From an uncultured bacterium (lineage in GTDB: Bacteria; Bacillota; Clostridia; Oscillospirales; Ruminococcaceae), in the NCBI GenBank assembly GCA_905215965.1, contig CAJMSD010000006.1, forward strand, positions 62,001 to 126,000: a stretch of 64,000 nt of DNA. The letters are read 5' to 3'. The translations under genes were made by a program, and so were the position numbers. This document shows positions 17,526 to 26,673 of this stretch, in pieces (the stretch's first letter is position 1; each line of letters opens with the position of its first letter). The notes under the pieces are model-generated. The model made no database searches and was not told the DNA's origin. It saw nothing but the letters and a program-made list of their open reading frames with translations.

Positions 17526-18863
17526 ATGGCTAATAAGGTTGTAAAATTCGGAGGAAGCAGTCTTGCCGACGCTAATCAGTTCAGAAAAGTGGCTTCTATA
17601 ATCAAGAGCGATGAAAAAAGAAAGTATGTTGTTCCGTCAGCTCCCGGAAAGCGTTTTTCTGACGATATAAAAGTTACGGATATGCTCTATAAGTGCGCAG
17701 ATCTTGCAGGAAAAGGCCTTGATTTTTCAGAACCGTTTCAGGCAATTAAGGATAGGTATAACGGTATCATCAGCGAGCTTGGAATCGATATAAACCTTGA
17801 CTCGGAGTTTAACGAAATTTCTGCCGAGCTTAAAAAAAGACCGTCATGCGATTTTGCGGCAAGCAGAGGTGAGTTCCTTAACGGTAAGGTCCTTGCAAAT
17901 TATCTTGGATTTAATTTTATTGACGCGGCAGACGTTATCATTTTCGATACAAACGGTGCGCTTCTTCTTGACGAAACCGTTGCGGCAGTCCGCAAAGCTC
18001 TGAAAAATATTGATAACGCCGTTATTCCCGGTTTCTACGGACGTACAACGGAAGGCTTTGTTAAAACCTTTTCAAGAGGCGGATCCGATGTTACAGGATC
18101 TATCATAGCAAATGCCGTAAAAGCCGAGATCTATGAGAACTGGACAGACGTTTCGGGATTTCTTGTGGCAGATCCGAGAATAGTTGAAAATCCCGATGTA
18201 ATTGAAGTTATTACTTACAGAGAGCTTAGAGAGCTTGCTTATATGGGAGCTTCGGTTCTTCATGAGGACGCAATTTTTCCTGTACGTTCGGCAGGGATCC
18301 CTATCAATATCAGAAATACCAACAGTCCCGAGGACGCAGGCACTATGATAGTTTCAAACGACTATGATTTCAGCAAGGAAAGCATTGCTCATACGATAAC
18401 AGGTATAGCAGGACGCAAGGGATTCAGCACTATTAATATCGAAAAAGCAATGATGAACAGTGAAACAGGCTTCGGTATGAAGGTTCTGAAGGTTCTTTAC
18501 GAGAACGGTCTTTCTTTTGAACATACGCCGTCGGGTATAGATACGATGAGTATTATTCTTGAAAGTTCAAAGCTTGAACCTGTCCGCGATAAGGTAATAG
18601 CTCAGATGCGTAAGGAGATCTCTCCCGACCATATTGAAATTGAGGACGGAATTGCTCTTCTTGCCATTGTAGGACGCAGGATGAAGAATACGAGGGGAAC
18701 TGTTGCACGTATTTTTGCGGCGATGGCTCACGCGAGAATCAATGTAAAAATGATAGATCAGGGTTCAAGCGAGCTTAACGTTATTATCGGAGTAAGCGAG
18801 CACGATCTTCCGGAGGCTATACGCAGAATTTATGATATGTTTATAAATTCGGAAAAGAACTGA
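17526..18863 (+). CDS. lysC: aspartate kinase
   Basis: Phosphorylates L-aspartate, the entry step to lysine, threonine, methionine and diaminopimelate. It has 445 residues. The N-terminal kinase motif is VVKFGGSSLA. The catalytic-domain segment RGEFLNGKVLA lies near residue 120 and SRGGSDVTGS near 185. Two C-terminal ACT-like domains are inferred from length and from GIAGRKGFSTINIEK and ALLAIVGRRMKNTRGTVAR. I start at 17526, where AAAGG is 9-10 nt upstream; ATG 17517 abuts the site. It is monocistronic, between its own promoter and terminator. Symbol by function; the isozyme class is not resolved. Confidence 0.93.
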   Translation: MANKVVKFGGSSLADANQFRKVASIIKSDEKRKYVVPSAPGKRFSDDIKVTDMLYKCADLAGKGLDFSEPFQAIKDRYNGIISELGIDINLDSEFNEISAELKKRPSCDFAASRGEFLNGKVLANYLGFNFIDAADVIIFDTNGALLLDETVAAVRKALKNIDNAVIPGFYGRTTEGFVKTFSRGGSDVTGSIIANAVKAEIYENWTDVSGFLVADPRIVENPDVIEVITYRELRELAYMGASVLHEDAIFPVRSAGIPINIRNTNSPEDAGTMIVSNDYDFSKESIAHTITGIAGRKGFSTINIEKAMMNSETGFGMKVLKVLYENGLSFEHTPSGIDTMSIILESSKLEPVRDKVIAQMRKEISPDHIEIEDGIALLAIVGRRMKNTRGTVARIFAAMAHARINVKMIDQGSSELNVIIGVSEHDLPEAIRRIYDMFINSEKN

Positions 18864-18883
18864 TTTTTTTATTAGATAAAGAA

Positions 18884-18919
18884 AGCAGTATCACATAAAA
18901 GTGGTACTGCTGTTTTTTG
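18884..18919 (+). terminator. terminator after aspartate kinase
   Basis: Stem AGCAGTATCAC (18884-18894) pairs with GTGGTACTGCT (18901-18911), followed by GTTTTTT. It may act in both directions, as it also faces the end of the minus-strand gene at 18921. Confidence 0.88.
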
Positions 18920-18920
18920 T

Positions 18921-19280
18921 TTATTTATTATTGCAGCTTTTTGCAAGAAAGACGTAAATTACCGAAATTATAAGCGAAGCAATTTTGCTTTTGTAATCTC
19001 CGTCCTTTGCAATTGTAAATGCAAGGGAAAATGCGTCAAGTACAAGAACTACCGTACCGAGACTTATACATTTTTCGTAATTTCCGGAAAATCCTGCCTG
19101 AGCCATTATAATAGTGAATGTTGCGGAAATAATTGTAGGAATTCCGACTATAAGAACTGCAAATCCTCCGATGCCTAACGTAAATGTTCCTACGCCCAAA
19201 GCTGCAAAAACGATAATTATCAAAGAAATAAACGAGCTTATAAGCTTAATTAAATTCCATATTTTAAAAAGAACTTTCAT
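18921..19280 (-). CDS. hydrophobic membrane protein, unknown
   Basis: 119-residue protein with about four hydrophobic helices (residues 12-32, 34-55, 70-88 and 98-114) and little soluble sequence. I recognise no family. GAGGTG lies about 10 nt upstream of the ATG. It follows the flippase gene at 19303 by 22 nt on the same strand, suggesting co-transcription from the promoter at 20794-20822. Confidence 0.7.
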   Translation of the reverse strand: MKVLFKIWNLIKLISSFISLIIIVFAALGVGTFTLGIGGFAVLIVGIPTIISATFTIIMAQAGFSGNYEKCISLGTVVLVLDAFSLAFTIAKDGDYKSKIASLIISVIYVFLAKSCNNK

Positions 19281-19302
19281 ATAATAACACCTCTAAAAAA
19301 AT

Positions 19303-20730
19303 TTATCGCTTAAGAAGTTTTTTTATCATAATGAATATAGCTTTATAGTTGCGTATAATTACGAAGAGCAAGCCGCATACCAAATATGCCTGATAATACA
19401 TAGGCTTTTTAATTACCGCAGCGCAGAGGAGGAACAGCACGGTCACGCTTATAAAGAAATTGCTGTAATTGACCTTAAAGGGAACGTATCTTCTTGCGTC
19501 AAAAATACGTATAGCGTAGCACAAAAGATAGCTTGCAAGAGTAGCTATTGAAGCTCCCTGTATACCAAAATTCGGTATAAGTATTATATTTAGAATAATA
19601 TTTGCCAAGCAAGCCACTAGACTCGTCCAGAAGGAATTTTTTGTGTGCTTCGTCGCAGTATAAATACTGCTTAGAAACTGATTGAAGCACATAAAAAGGA
19701 CAGCCGTAACGAGTATCGGAGTATAAATATATACTGACGAATATTCGGTAAAATTACTTGAATTAATAAACAGCGGAGTTATTATCTGCACTCCTGCAAT
19801 GAGGAAAGCTGCGGCTATAAACATTATTGATTGATAGCTTGTGTAAACTTTTTCGTAAAAAGTGCTTCTGTCGCCGGAATCATTTTCTGTTATGGCAGAC
19901 ATATTCCATGCCTGAAAGAAAATAGTTGAAACCATTGAAATAAGGTTTGGTATTTTAGTGGCATAGCCGTATATACCTGCCGCCGCCTCGCCAAGCTCAA
20001 CCTTATCGCTTTGCATATAGCGAATAAAAAGACGGTCCGAAAATCCGGTGATTATCCACATAACTGCGGTTGGGATAAGAGGAACGGAAAATTTAAGCAT
20101 ACTTTTTGAAAGCTCAGAACTGAAATATCTTATATTGAAAAAATTGTAGAGCTTAGCAAAGGTAAATAAAAATACAGCGGATAGAAAATCGGAAAGTATA
20201 ACGGAAAGCATAAATCCCTTTACGCCCAGACCAAGCGCCGAAATAAAAATTATGTTAAATATAAAGAGAGTAAGAGTTGTAAGAATTCCGTCAAATGAGA
20301 AAAGCTTGACAAGTCCTCTTGCTCTTACAAAATGCGAGCATAATGCTCTGAATGAGGAGGTACATATATATATCGCGAGCAGTATATTATAGCCGTCGAG
20401 ATAATCAAGAAAAGAAATAAATTTCAAAAAAGGAGAAATAATCAGCATCAGGAGCAATCCGCAGGCAGTAATACAGCAAGCGGAAGTGAAAACCTGATTT
20501 TTTTGATATTTTTTGTCAAGGCCGAATCTGATAATAGCGTCGGTCATTGAAAATGTAAAGATCGGTATCAGGAAATTAGCTGTAATTTCAAGAAGCTCCT
20601 TGGTACTGCTGTCCGCAGGACTTATATTACTTGAATAAAGTCTTGTAAGAAGCAGGACAAGAATTTTTGATCCGAAGCTTCCTATGGCAAATATAACGGT
20701 ATTCATTGCCAGCTTTTTATATTTATTCAT
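19303..20730 (-). CDS. polysaccharide flippase (MOP/Wzx type)
   Basis: 475-residue protein with 12-14 predicted membrane helices. It belongs by appearance to the MOP superfamily (polysaccharide_synt / Wzx-like), which move lipid-linked oligosaccharides across the membrane. The N-terminus LAMNTVIFAIGSFGSKILVLLLTRLY is typical, with the conserved small-residue and Arg pattern after helix 1. The C-terminal pair NIILNIILIPNFGIQGASIATLASYL is diagnostic for the family. No glycosyltransferases are adjacent, so the substrate cannot be inferred. Confidence 0.88.
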   Translation of the reverse strand: MNKYKKLAMNTVIFAIGSFGSKILVLLLTRLYSSNISPADSSTKELLEITANFLIPIFTFSMTDAIIRFGLDKKYQKNQVFTSACCITACGLLLMLIISPFLKFISFLDYLDGYNILLAIYICTSSFRALCSHFVRARGLVKLFSFDGILTTLTLFIFNIIFISALGLGVKGFMLSVILSDFLSAVFLFTFAKLYNFFNIRYFSSELSKSMLKFSVPLIPTAVMWIITGFSDRLFIRYMQSDKVELGEAAAGIYGYATKIPNLISMVSTIFFQAWNMSAITENDSGDRSTFYEKVYTSYQSIMFIAAAFLIAGVQIITPLFINSSNFTEYSSVYIYTPILVTAVLFMCFNQFLSSIYTATKHTKNSFWTSLVACLANIILNIILIPNFGIQGASIATLASYLLCYAIRIFDARRYVPFKVNYSNFFISVTVLFLLCAAVIKKPMYYQAYLVCGLLFVIIRNYKAIFIMIKKLLKR

Positions 20731-20793
20731 TCGGTCACTCTCCGTTATTTTTCTTTGATCACTAAAGCATTTACACTTATTGTATCGTAATTT

Positions 20794-20822
20794 ATTATAC
20801 CATGTTTTTTAGTTTTTGTCAT
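20794..20822 (-). promoter_or_regulatory. promoter for flippase gene
   Basis: Minus strand: ATGACA (-35, 20817-20822), 17-nt spacer, TATAAT (-10, 20794-20799), 64 nt upstream of the flippase ATG. Confidence 0.65.
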
Positions 20823-20852
20823 TACTATACTCAAATTTTTCAATTTTTCTTC

Positions 20853-20882
20853 AAAAAGAAATGGACGGATATTCTCCGCCCA
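20853..20882 (-). terminator. terminator after phosphatidyltransferase gene
   Basis: Minus-strand stem TGGGCGG (20882-20876) pairs with CCGTCCA (20868-20862) with one mismatch, followed by TTTCTTTTT. It lies 14 nt beyond the stop of the gene at 20896. Confidence 0.7.
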
Positions 20883-20895
20883 TAATATATGTAGA

Positions 20896-21534
20896 TCATT
20901 TTATTTTATAAAGAAGCCATAAAAGCTCGATAACACCGATACCTACAAAAGAAAGCATTGTTTTCATTCCCGGTTTTTTTACTTTAAAGCGCGTTATAAA
21001 AGCAATGGCTATCAGGAAAAGAAATACACCGTAAACGGTAGCAAAGTTATCATATCCTATATCCTTTTTAAAGCTGTAAAGCAAAGGAAGTATAAGAGAA
21101 ACGCTTGTTACGGGAAGTCCTTCATAAACCTTTCTTACATCTGTAGTTTTTTTCTGTCTTTCTTCTTCTACAACATTGAAATAAGCGAGCCTTATTACGG
21201 CGCATAACGGGAACATCAGAAGAATAGGAATATCTGCCCAGCTGCGCATACCCACGGAATATCCGATAATAGACGGAAGAACTCCAAAGCAGATAACATC
21301 GCAAAGGGAATCGATCTGAATGCCGAATTTTTTTTCAGCTTCGGTTCTGTCTTTTTTAGTTCTGGCGATCTTTCCGTCAAACATATCGAAAAGCCCGGAG
21401 ATCATAAGACAGATAATTGCAATTTCGGGATGAGGTTTTCCGCCGCCTATTCCGGAGGCAAAGAACATACCCAAAACTGAAGAAATAAGGCTCAGATACG
21501 TAAGTATCACAGTATAATTATAAAAACCTATCAT
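20896..21534 (-). CDS. pssA: CDP-alcohol phosphatidyltransferase, PssA-like
   Basis: 212-residue integral membrane enzyme of the CDP-alcohol phosphatidyltransferase family. The active-site motif is seen as FDGKIART then, after a short insert, FGIQIDSLCDVICFG. This gives the DGxxAR...G...D...D pattern. Length, position of the motif and lack of additional domains suit phosphatidylserine synthase (PssA); phosphatidylglycerophosphate synthase is less likely. About six hydrophobic helices are visible. It has its own promoter (21634-21662) and terminator. Confidence 0.82.
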   Translation of the reverse strand: MIGFYNYTVILTYLSLISSVLGMFFASGIGGGKPHPEIAIICLMISGLFDMFDGKIARTKKDRTEAEKKFGIQIDSLCDVICFGVLPSIIGYSVGMRSWADIPILLMFPLCAVIRLAYFNVVEEERQKKTTDVRKVYEGLPVTSVSLILPLLYSFKKDIGYDNFATVYGVFLFLIAIAFITRFKVKKPGMKTMLSFVGIGVIELLWLLYKIK

Positions 21535-21633
21535 TTATAAAAACCTCGGTAGTAATCTTTAAATCAAATAATTTTTAAGGCAATACCGCACAAAATTGTA
21601 CGTTAAGCGGACAGTATTAATAATGTATTAATA

Positions 21634-21662
21634 ATTATACCACATATTCCGACATCTTTCAA
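21634..21662 (-). promoter_or_regulatory. promoter for pssA-like gene
   Basis: Minus strand: TTGAAA (21657-21662), 17-nt spacer, TATAAT (21634-21639), about 100 nt upstream of the ATG. The transcript leader would include the half-palindrome at 21578-21600. Confidence 0.7.
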
Positions 21663-21670
21663 GTGGAAAA

Positions 21671-23809
21671 TCATACTTTTTTTTGTTTTGAAGAAGAAGA
21701 TTTTTTTGCGGAGCTTTTATTCTTTTTGCTTTTTTCACGATTTACGCGAAGTCTTTCCTGACGAATTTTTTTATCATCTGATCTTTTATAAGCCTCGTCA
21801 TAGAAATATTCCTGAGAATTAAGTGGTTTCTCGTCCTGATTTTTTACGGCACGAGAATATGAGCCGTCGTTTTGCATGATCCTTGCCTTGACATTATCGT
21901 GCATAAGAACATTGAACATTTCGCTGAGACGCTTTTTCAATTTTTCGTCCAGAACAGGAGCGGCAACTTCGACACGGCGTATAGTATTTCTTGTCATGTA
22001 GTCGGCAGAGCTGATATAAATTTTACGGTCTTTGTTATCTTCTCCGAAAATATATATACGGCTGTGTTCAAGGAATCTGCCTACAATGCTTCTTACGGTT
22101 ATGTTTTCGGTATATCCCTCAACGCCTGCGATAAGACAGCAGATACCTCTGATAACAAGCTCAATTTTTACTCCTGCCTGAGAAGCTTCGATTAGCTTCC
22201 GGATTATTACCTTATCGGTGAGAGAATTTATTTTTGCCGCAATATAGCCGTTTCCGCCGCTTTCGGAAATTTTTATCTGCTCGTCCATCATTTCAAGGAT
22301 AGGATTTCTAAGACAAAGCGGAGCAACAAGCAGCTTTTTGGTTTCTTCGACAAAACCGCCGTTTTCAAGACAGGCAAAAACCTTTTCGGCATCGCCTGCA
22401 ATATCGGGATCGGCAGTCAATAAGGTGAGATCGGTGTAAAGACGTGCGGTTTTTTCGTTGTAATTTCCCGTTCCTATCTGAGTTACATAGTCAAAGCTTC
22501 CGCCTGAAGCTTTTCTTTTTATTAAGAGAAGCTTTGAATGAGCCTTATAATCTTTAGGTCCGTATATTACACGGCAGCCGGCAGATTGCAGTACCTTTGA
22601 CCATTCGATATTATTTGCTTCGTCAAATCTTGCACGAAGCTCGATCATGACCAAAACGTCCTTTCCGTTGTCGGCGGCAGTACACAGCGCGTCAATAACT
22701 TTGCTGTTTCTGGCAAGCCGGTAAAGGGTTATCTTGATAGATGTGACCTTCGGATCGACAGCCGATTCCTGCAGAAGTCTGATAAACGAGCTGTTTATAG
22801 ATTCGTAGGGATAGCTTAAAAGCACGTCCTTGCTTTTAACCTGAGAGAATACAGGGCGCGTATCAGAAAGCGAAGCTGCTTTCTGAGGATCTCTTCGTTC
22901 ATATTTTATTTCGGGAATGTCGTATTCCGAAAGAGAAAAAAGATATGACATATCGAGAGGTATTCTTGAAACAAACACGCGTTCGTTTTTAATTTTCAGC
23001 TTTTTGCATATATAATCGAGAGCGGAGCGGTTGAAATCGTCTGAGATCTCAAGGCGCACAGGAGCAAGCTTTTTACGTTTAGCAACAAGCTCTTCCATGC
23101 GGTCGCGGAAGTCTGCTCCCTTACCCGAAACCATAATATCCGCATTTCTGGTAACGCGAATAAGAGTTCTGTCCAAGACCTTGTAGCCTTTGAAAAGAAG
23201 ATGAGCAAAGTGAAGAATTACCTCTTCTTCGAGAATAAAACGCTTTCCGCCTGCGCCGAGAGGAATTATTCTTTCGCTGTGTTCGTGCCTAACGGGAATT
23301 ATTCCTATAGTTATGCCTTTTTTGGAATTTAGCTGAACAGCGGCATATATCTCCTTATTTTTCAAAAACGGAAAAGGAAGCATATCGTTGATTATAAGTC
23401 CCGAAATAAACGGTTTAAGCTCGCGCTTAAAGTAAAGCTCAAGGAAAGTAAGCTCCTCCTTTGAAGCAGAATCGAAGCTTACGTGTTCAAAGCCGTATGG
23501 AGCAAGCTCTTTCATAGTTTTATGATATGCTTCCTCTACCTGAGGCTGAAGGCGTCTGACAGCGGTAAATACCGCGTCGAGCTGCTGCGAAGGAGTCATT
23601 TTTGTTTTGTTTTCCTGTTTATTTTTATGGATCTTAGCTTCGTCGGTGATAGATCCTACGCGAACCATAAAAAATTCGTCGAGATTATTTTGAAAAATTG
23701 ATGAAAATGTGAGTCTTTCGAGAAGCGGCACATTTGGGTCGGCAGCTTCTTCAAGCACGCGCTTATTGAATTTAAGCCATGAAAGCTCACGGTTGTCGAG
23801 ATATTCCAT
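21671..23809 (-). CDS. ppk1: polyphosphate kinase 1
   Basis: Makes polyphosphate from ATP, reversibly; peripheral membrane enzyme. It has 712 residues. The N-domain begins MEYLDNRELSWLKFNKRVLE, the classic PPK1 start. Phospholipase-D-like catalytic repeats contain the two His segments KAHSKLLLIKR (site of autophosphorylation) and LEHSRIYIFG. A Lys/Ser-rich C-terminal tail extends past the family core. I start at ATG 23809 because GGAGG is 6 nt upstream. An upstream in-frame ATG at 23857 lacks a site and would add 16 unrelated residues. Confidence 0.95.
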   Translation of the reverse strand: MEYLDNRELSWLKFNKRVLEEAADPNVPLLERLTFSSIFQNNLDEFFMVRVGSITDEAKIHKNKQENKTKMTPSQQLDAVFTAVRRLQPQVEEAYHKTMKELAPYGFEHVSFDSASKEELTFLELYFKRELKPFISGLIINDMLPFPFLKNKEIYAAVQLNSKKGITIGIIPVRHEHSERIIPLGAGGKRFILEEEVILHFAHLLFKGYKVLDRTLIRVTRNADIMVSGKGADFRDRMEELVAKRKKLAPVRLEISDDFNRSALDYICKKLKIKNERVFVSRIPLDMSYLFSLSEYDIPEIKYERRDPQKAASLSDTRPVFSQVKSKDVLLSYPYESINSSFIRLLQESAVDPKVTSIKITLYRLARNSKVIDALCTAADNGKDVLVMIELRARFDEANNIEWSKVLQSAGCRVIYGPKDYKAHSKLLLIKRKASGGSFDYVTQIGTGNYNEKTARLYTDLTLLTADPDIAGDAEKVFACLENGGFVEETKKLLVAPLCLRNPILEMMDEQIKISESGGNGYIAAKINSLTDKVIIRKLIEASQAGVKIELVIRGICCLIAGVEGYTENITVRSIVGRFLEHSRIYIFGEDNKDRKIYISSADYMTRNTIRRVEVAAPVLDEKLKKRLSEMFNVLMHDNVKARIMQNDGSYSRAVKNQDEKPLNSQEYFYDEAYKRSDDKKIRQERLRVNREKSKKNKSSAKKSSSSKQKKV

Positions 23810-23957
23810 AAGATCCTCCGTAAATATATTATTGTGAAATATGTCAATTTTCAACATTGTTTATGCATAATTATACATTATTATTATACAACATATTAAT
23901 ACTAATGTCAAGAAAAAAGATGATTATTTTAAAATAATGAAAATAGAATGCAAATAA
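23810..23957. other. intergenic region upstream of ppk1
   Basis: AT-rich DNA between divergent ppk1 and the hydrolase operon. The ppk1 promoter should lie here, but I could not pick one convincingly. TTTTCAACA, a lone DnaA-box-like 9-mer, occurs at about 23850 and is probably coincidental. Confidence 0.4.
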
Positions 23958-23986
23958 TTGACATTAATGGTGCCGCATGATATAAT
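23958..23986 (+). promoter_or_regulatory. consensus promoter for hydrolase-murF-ddl operon
   Basis: TTGACA (23958-23963), exactly 17 nt, TATAAT (23981-23986): a perfect sigma-A promoter. The leader to the first gene would be about 210 nt and contains a GC-rich inverted repeat at 24003-24035. Confidence 0.85.
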
Positions 23987-24002
23987 AAATATGTATAATT
24001 AT

Positions 24003-24035
24003 GGCAATATCGCACAGGTATCGTGCGGCATTGTC
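24003..24035 (+). repeat. GC-rich inverted repeat in mRNA leader
   Basis: GGCAATATCGCAC and GTGCGGCATTGTC flank the loop AGGTATC; pairing is perfect except for one mismatch and one G-U. A related half copy, GGCAATACCGCACA, lies at about 21580 near pssA. It may be a dispersed palindromic element or an RNA hairpin. Confidence 0.7.
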
Positions 24036-24201
24036 TTAGTAAATTTAAGTATAAATTGAGCTTTTAAACGTATAAAATATAATAGATATATTATACGCTC
24101 TTACCCATGTATGTTGATTCGCCCGGCTTTTGCAGTGCAGCCGTCTTGACAGAGTCAGCGTGCCTTAGAGTTTTGATGCATCAAATAAATATGTGGAGAT
24201 A

Positions 24202-24981
24202 ATGAAATTGTACAGAAAAGTTAATGGGATCAATATCAATTACGTTCAGAAGGGCAGCGGAGAGCTGGTTGTTCTTCTTCATGGCTGGGGCTCGAATATA
24301 ACTCTTTTTGCAAATCTTATCGAGCTTTTGTCGAAAAAATATACGGTCGTGGCAATGGATATGCCCGGCTTCGGAAAAAGCGAAGAGCCTCCATCCGCGT
24401 GGTGCGTAGACGATTACGTGCAGTTTGTAGTAGATTTTCTCAAAGAATACAAGGCTGAAAAGGTAACGTTCCTCGGACATTCCTTCGGCGGACGCGTCAC
24501 TATAAAAATGTGCAGCAGAAATGATCTGCCTTTTAAAATAGAAAAAATCATTCTTGTGGACAGCGCAGGAATCATGCCTCCGAAATCAAATAAAAAGAGC
24601 TTTCGTACTTATTACTACAAAGTCGGAAAAGCCTTTCTTTCTATGGGAATCGTGCGGAAGATCGCTCCCGACGCGTTGGAGAATTTCCGAAAAAAGATGG
24701 GAAGCGCGGATTATGCCGCCGCCTCTCCGCTTATGAGACAGGTTCTTGTAAAAACTGTAAACGAAGATCTGGAACCGCTTTTGCCCAATATCAAATGTCC
24801 GGCTTTGCTTGTGTGGGGAGTGAACGACACCGCTACTCCTTTGTCCGACGGCGAAAAAATGGAGAAGCTTATTCCCGATGCAGGACTTGTGAAGCTCGAA
24901 AATGCAGGACATTACTCTTTCCTTGAACAGCAGTATATGTTCAATCGTGTAATGTGTTCATTTATGAAGATAGGAGATTGA
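24202..24981 (+). CDS. alpha/beta-fold hydrolase
   Basis: About 259-residue alpha/beta hydrolase. The oxyanion-hole motif LLHGWGSN is near residue 30. The nucleophile elbow is GHSFGG (Ser near 95), the acidic residue lies in VWGVNDTATPL and the catalytic His in NAGHYSFLEQ. The substrate is unknown. It heads the murF-ddl operon, hinting at a cell-wall or lipid role. The start is uncertain: ATG 24202 has GGAG only 3 nt upstream, and GTG 24193 or TTG 24208 are alternatives. Its stop lies 2 nt before the murF ATG. Confidence 0.85.
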   Translation: MKLYRKVNGININYVQKGSGELVVLLHGWGSNITLFANLIELLSKKYTVVAMDMPGFGKSEEPPSAWCVDDYVQFVVDFLKEYKAEKVTFLGHSFGGRVTIKMCSRNDLPFKIEKIILVDSAGIMPPKSNKKSFRTYYYKVGKAFLSMGIVRKIAPDALENFRKKMGSADYAAASPLMRQVLVKTVNEDLEPLLPNIKCPALLVWGVNDTATPLSDGEKMEKLIPDAGLVKLENAGHYSFLEQQYMFNRVMCSFMKIGD

Positions 24982-24983
24982 CT

Positions 24984-26627
24984 ATGCAAACAGTAATGTT
25001 TATAATCTGCGCTGCTGCAGCGTTTGTGGGAATAATTTTCTTTTCGCTGAGAGAGTTTCATATGCTCCAGCTTAACGGCTACAAAACGCCGGAGCACTCG
25101 CGTTGGATGAAAAAAAATTACAAAAGGTATATTTTACCGCTTATTCTTTTTGTATTGCAGTTTACGATGCTCGCGACCGGAGCTACTCTTCCTATGATAA
25201 TAGGTTTTACGGCATTTGATCTGTGTATTGCGATAGCCAATAAGCCGGGAAAAAAGTTCAAAAAGCCGCTTGTCTATACCGCAAGAGTTAAAAGAATGCT
25301 GGCGACCTTCTGGATCATTATTGCCGTATTTTTTGTAATTGCCGTTATTAAGGGACATAATACGGTTTATTTTGACCGTATCTGGAACGATGATCATACG
25401 GCATTTACTTATTATTCCAAAGAAGTACAGTGGTTTAAGAGAGCTTTGCCGTTTATTCTTGTAAATTCTGCGCTGTATCTTACTCCGCTGCTTGCGCCGC
25501 TTTCAAATCTTATAAATAAGCCGATCGAGAAAGCAATACAGAAGCATTACATCAACGATGCAAAAAGGATATTGTCCGAAATGCCTGAACTGCATAAGAT
25601 AGGAATTACGGGAAGCTACGGCAAAACAAGCATGAAATTTTATCTCAGCGAGCTGCTGAGTTCACAGTATAACACGCTTAAAACTCCCGAAAGCTTTAAC
25701 ACTCCTATGGGCGTAACTATTACAGTCCGCCAGCATCTTAAACCTACCCATGAATATTTTGTCTGTGAAATGGGAGCAAGGCGCGTTGGCGAAATAAAGG
25801 AGCTGTGCGATATAGTTTGTCCTCATGTCGGAATCATCACTTCCGTAGGACCTCAGCATCTTGAAACGTTCAGATCAATTGAAAATGTTGTAAAAACTAA
25901 ATTTGAGCTTGCGGACAGTATATCGGCTCTCGGAAAGGTATATCTGAACGGCGATAACGAGCTTATTCAGAAAAAATCCTCAGAGTATAAAAATGCTGTG
26001 CTTTATGGTCTTGGCGAGGAAAACGATTATCGTGCTTCCGATATCAAGGTATCTGATAAGGGTACGGAATTTACCGTGACTGCTCCCGACGGAGCGGCTT
26101 GCAGATATACTACAAGACTTCTCGGCGAACATAACGTACAGAATCTTACCGGTGCGATAGCTTACTGTCACGGAACAGGAATTTCTCTTGAAAAGCTTGT
26201 TCTTCCGGTCAAGAGAATAGAAGCCGTTCCGCACAGGCTGCAGCTTTTGGATAAGGGCGGAGCTATTACGTTTATTGACGACGCGTATAATTCAAATCCC
26301 AACGGCTGCCGCGCCGCGTTAAAGGTTCTGAGTCTTTTCGATTCATGCCGGATCCTTGTAACTCCCGGTATGGTAGAGCTTGGAGCAAAACAGGAGGAGC
26401 TGAATTACGAATTCGGAACGGAAGCGGCTAAGGCATGCGATTACATCATTCTTGTCGGAAAAACGCAGACCGAACCAATCTACAAAGGTGTTATCGATTC
26501 GGGTTATCCGAAAGATAAAATTTTCGTTGCCGATACGCTGAACGAAGCAATTGAAAAGGTTCATTCGTATCAGACCGACAGAAAGAAAATAGTTCTGCTG
26601 GAAAACGACCTGCCCGATAATTACTGA
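24984..26627 (+). CDS. murF: MurF-type ligase with N-terminal membrane domain
   Basis: 547 residues. The first about 200 residues form a membrane region with four to five helices, unlike soluble MurF. A Mur ligase follows: ATP-binding GITGSYGKTS near 212, NTPMGVT, EMGARRVGEI, and the C-terminal FIDDAYNSNPNG segment typical of D-Ala-D-Ala-adding enzymes. MurF adds D-Ala-D-Ala to UDP-MurNAc-tripeptide. The ddl gene directly behind supports this; a cyanophycin-like or other Mur-ligase activity is a weaker alternative. The start has GGAG 8 nt upstream. Confidence 0.85.
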   Translation: MQTVMFIICAAAAFVGIIFFSLREFHMLQLNGYKTPEHSRWMKKNYKRYILPLILFVLQFTMLATGATLPMIIGFTAFDLCIAIANKPGKKFKKPLVYTARVKRMLATFWIIIAVFFVIAVIKGHNTVYFDRIWNDDHTAFTYYSKEVQWFKRALPFILVNSALYLTPLLAPLSNLINKPIEKAIQKHYINDAKRILSEMPELHKIGITGSYGKTSMKFYLSELLSSQYNTLKTPESFNTPMGVTITVRQHLKPTHEYFVCEMGARRVGEIKELCDIVCPHVGIITSVGPQHLETFRSIENVVKTKFELADSISALGKVYLNGDNELIQKKSSEYKNAVLYGLGEENDYRASDIKVSDKGTEFTVTAPDGAACRYTTRLLGEHNVQNLTGAIAYCHGTGISLEKLVLPVKRIEAVPHRLQLLDKGGAITFIDDAYNSNPNGCRAALKVLSLFDSCRILVTPGMVELGAKQEELNYEFGTEAAKACDYIILVGKTQTEPIYKGVIDSGYPKDKIFVADTLNEAIEKVHSYQTDRKKIVLLENDLPDNY

Positions 26628-26673
26628 GTAAATTTTCAGGGGCGCGATTAATATAACAAAAGGAGCAATCATT

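Noticed and set aside
23843..23856. Isolated TTTTCAACA near ppk1
   Set aside because: A single copy in AT-rich DNA, with no cluster.
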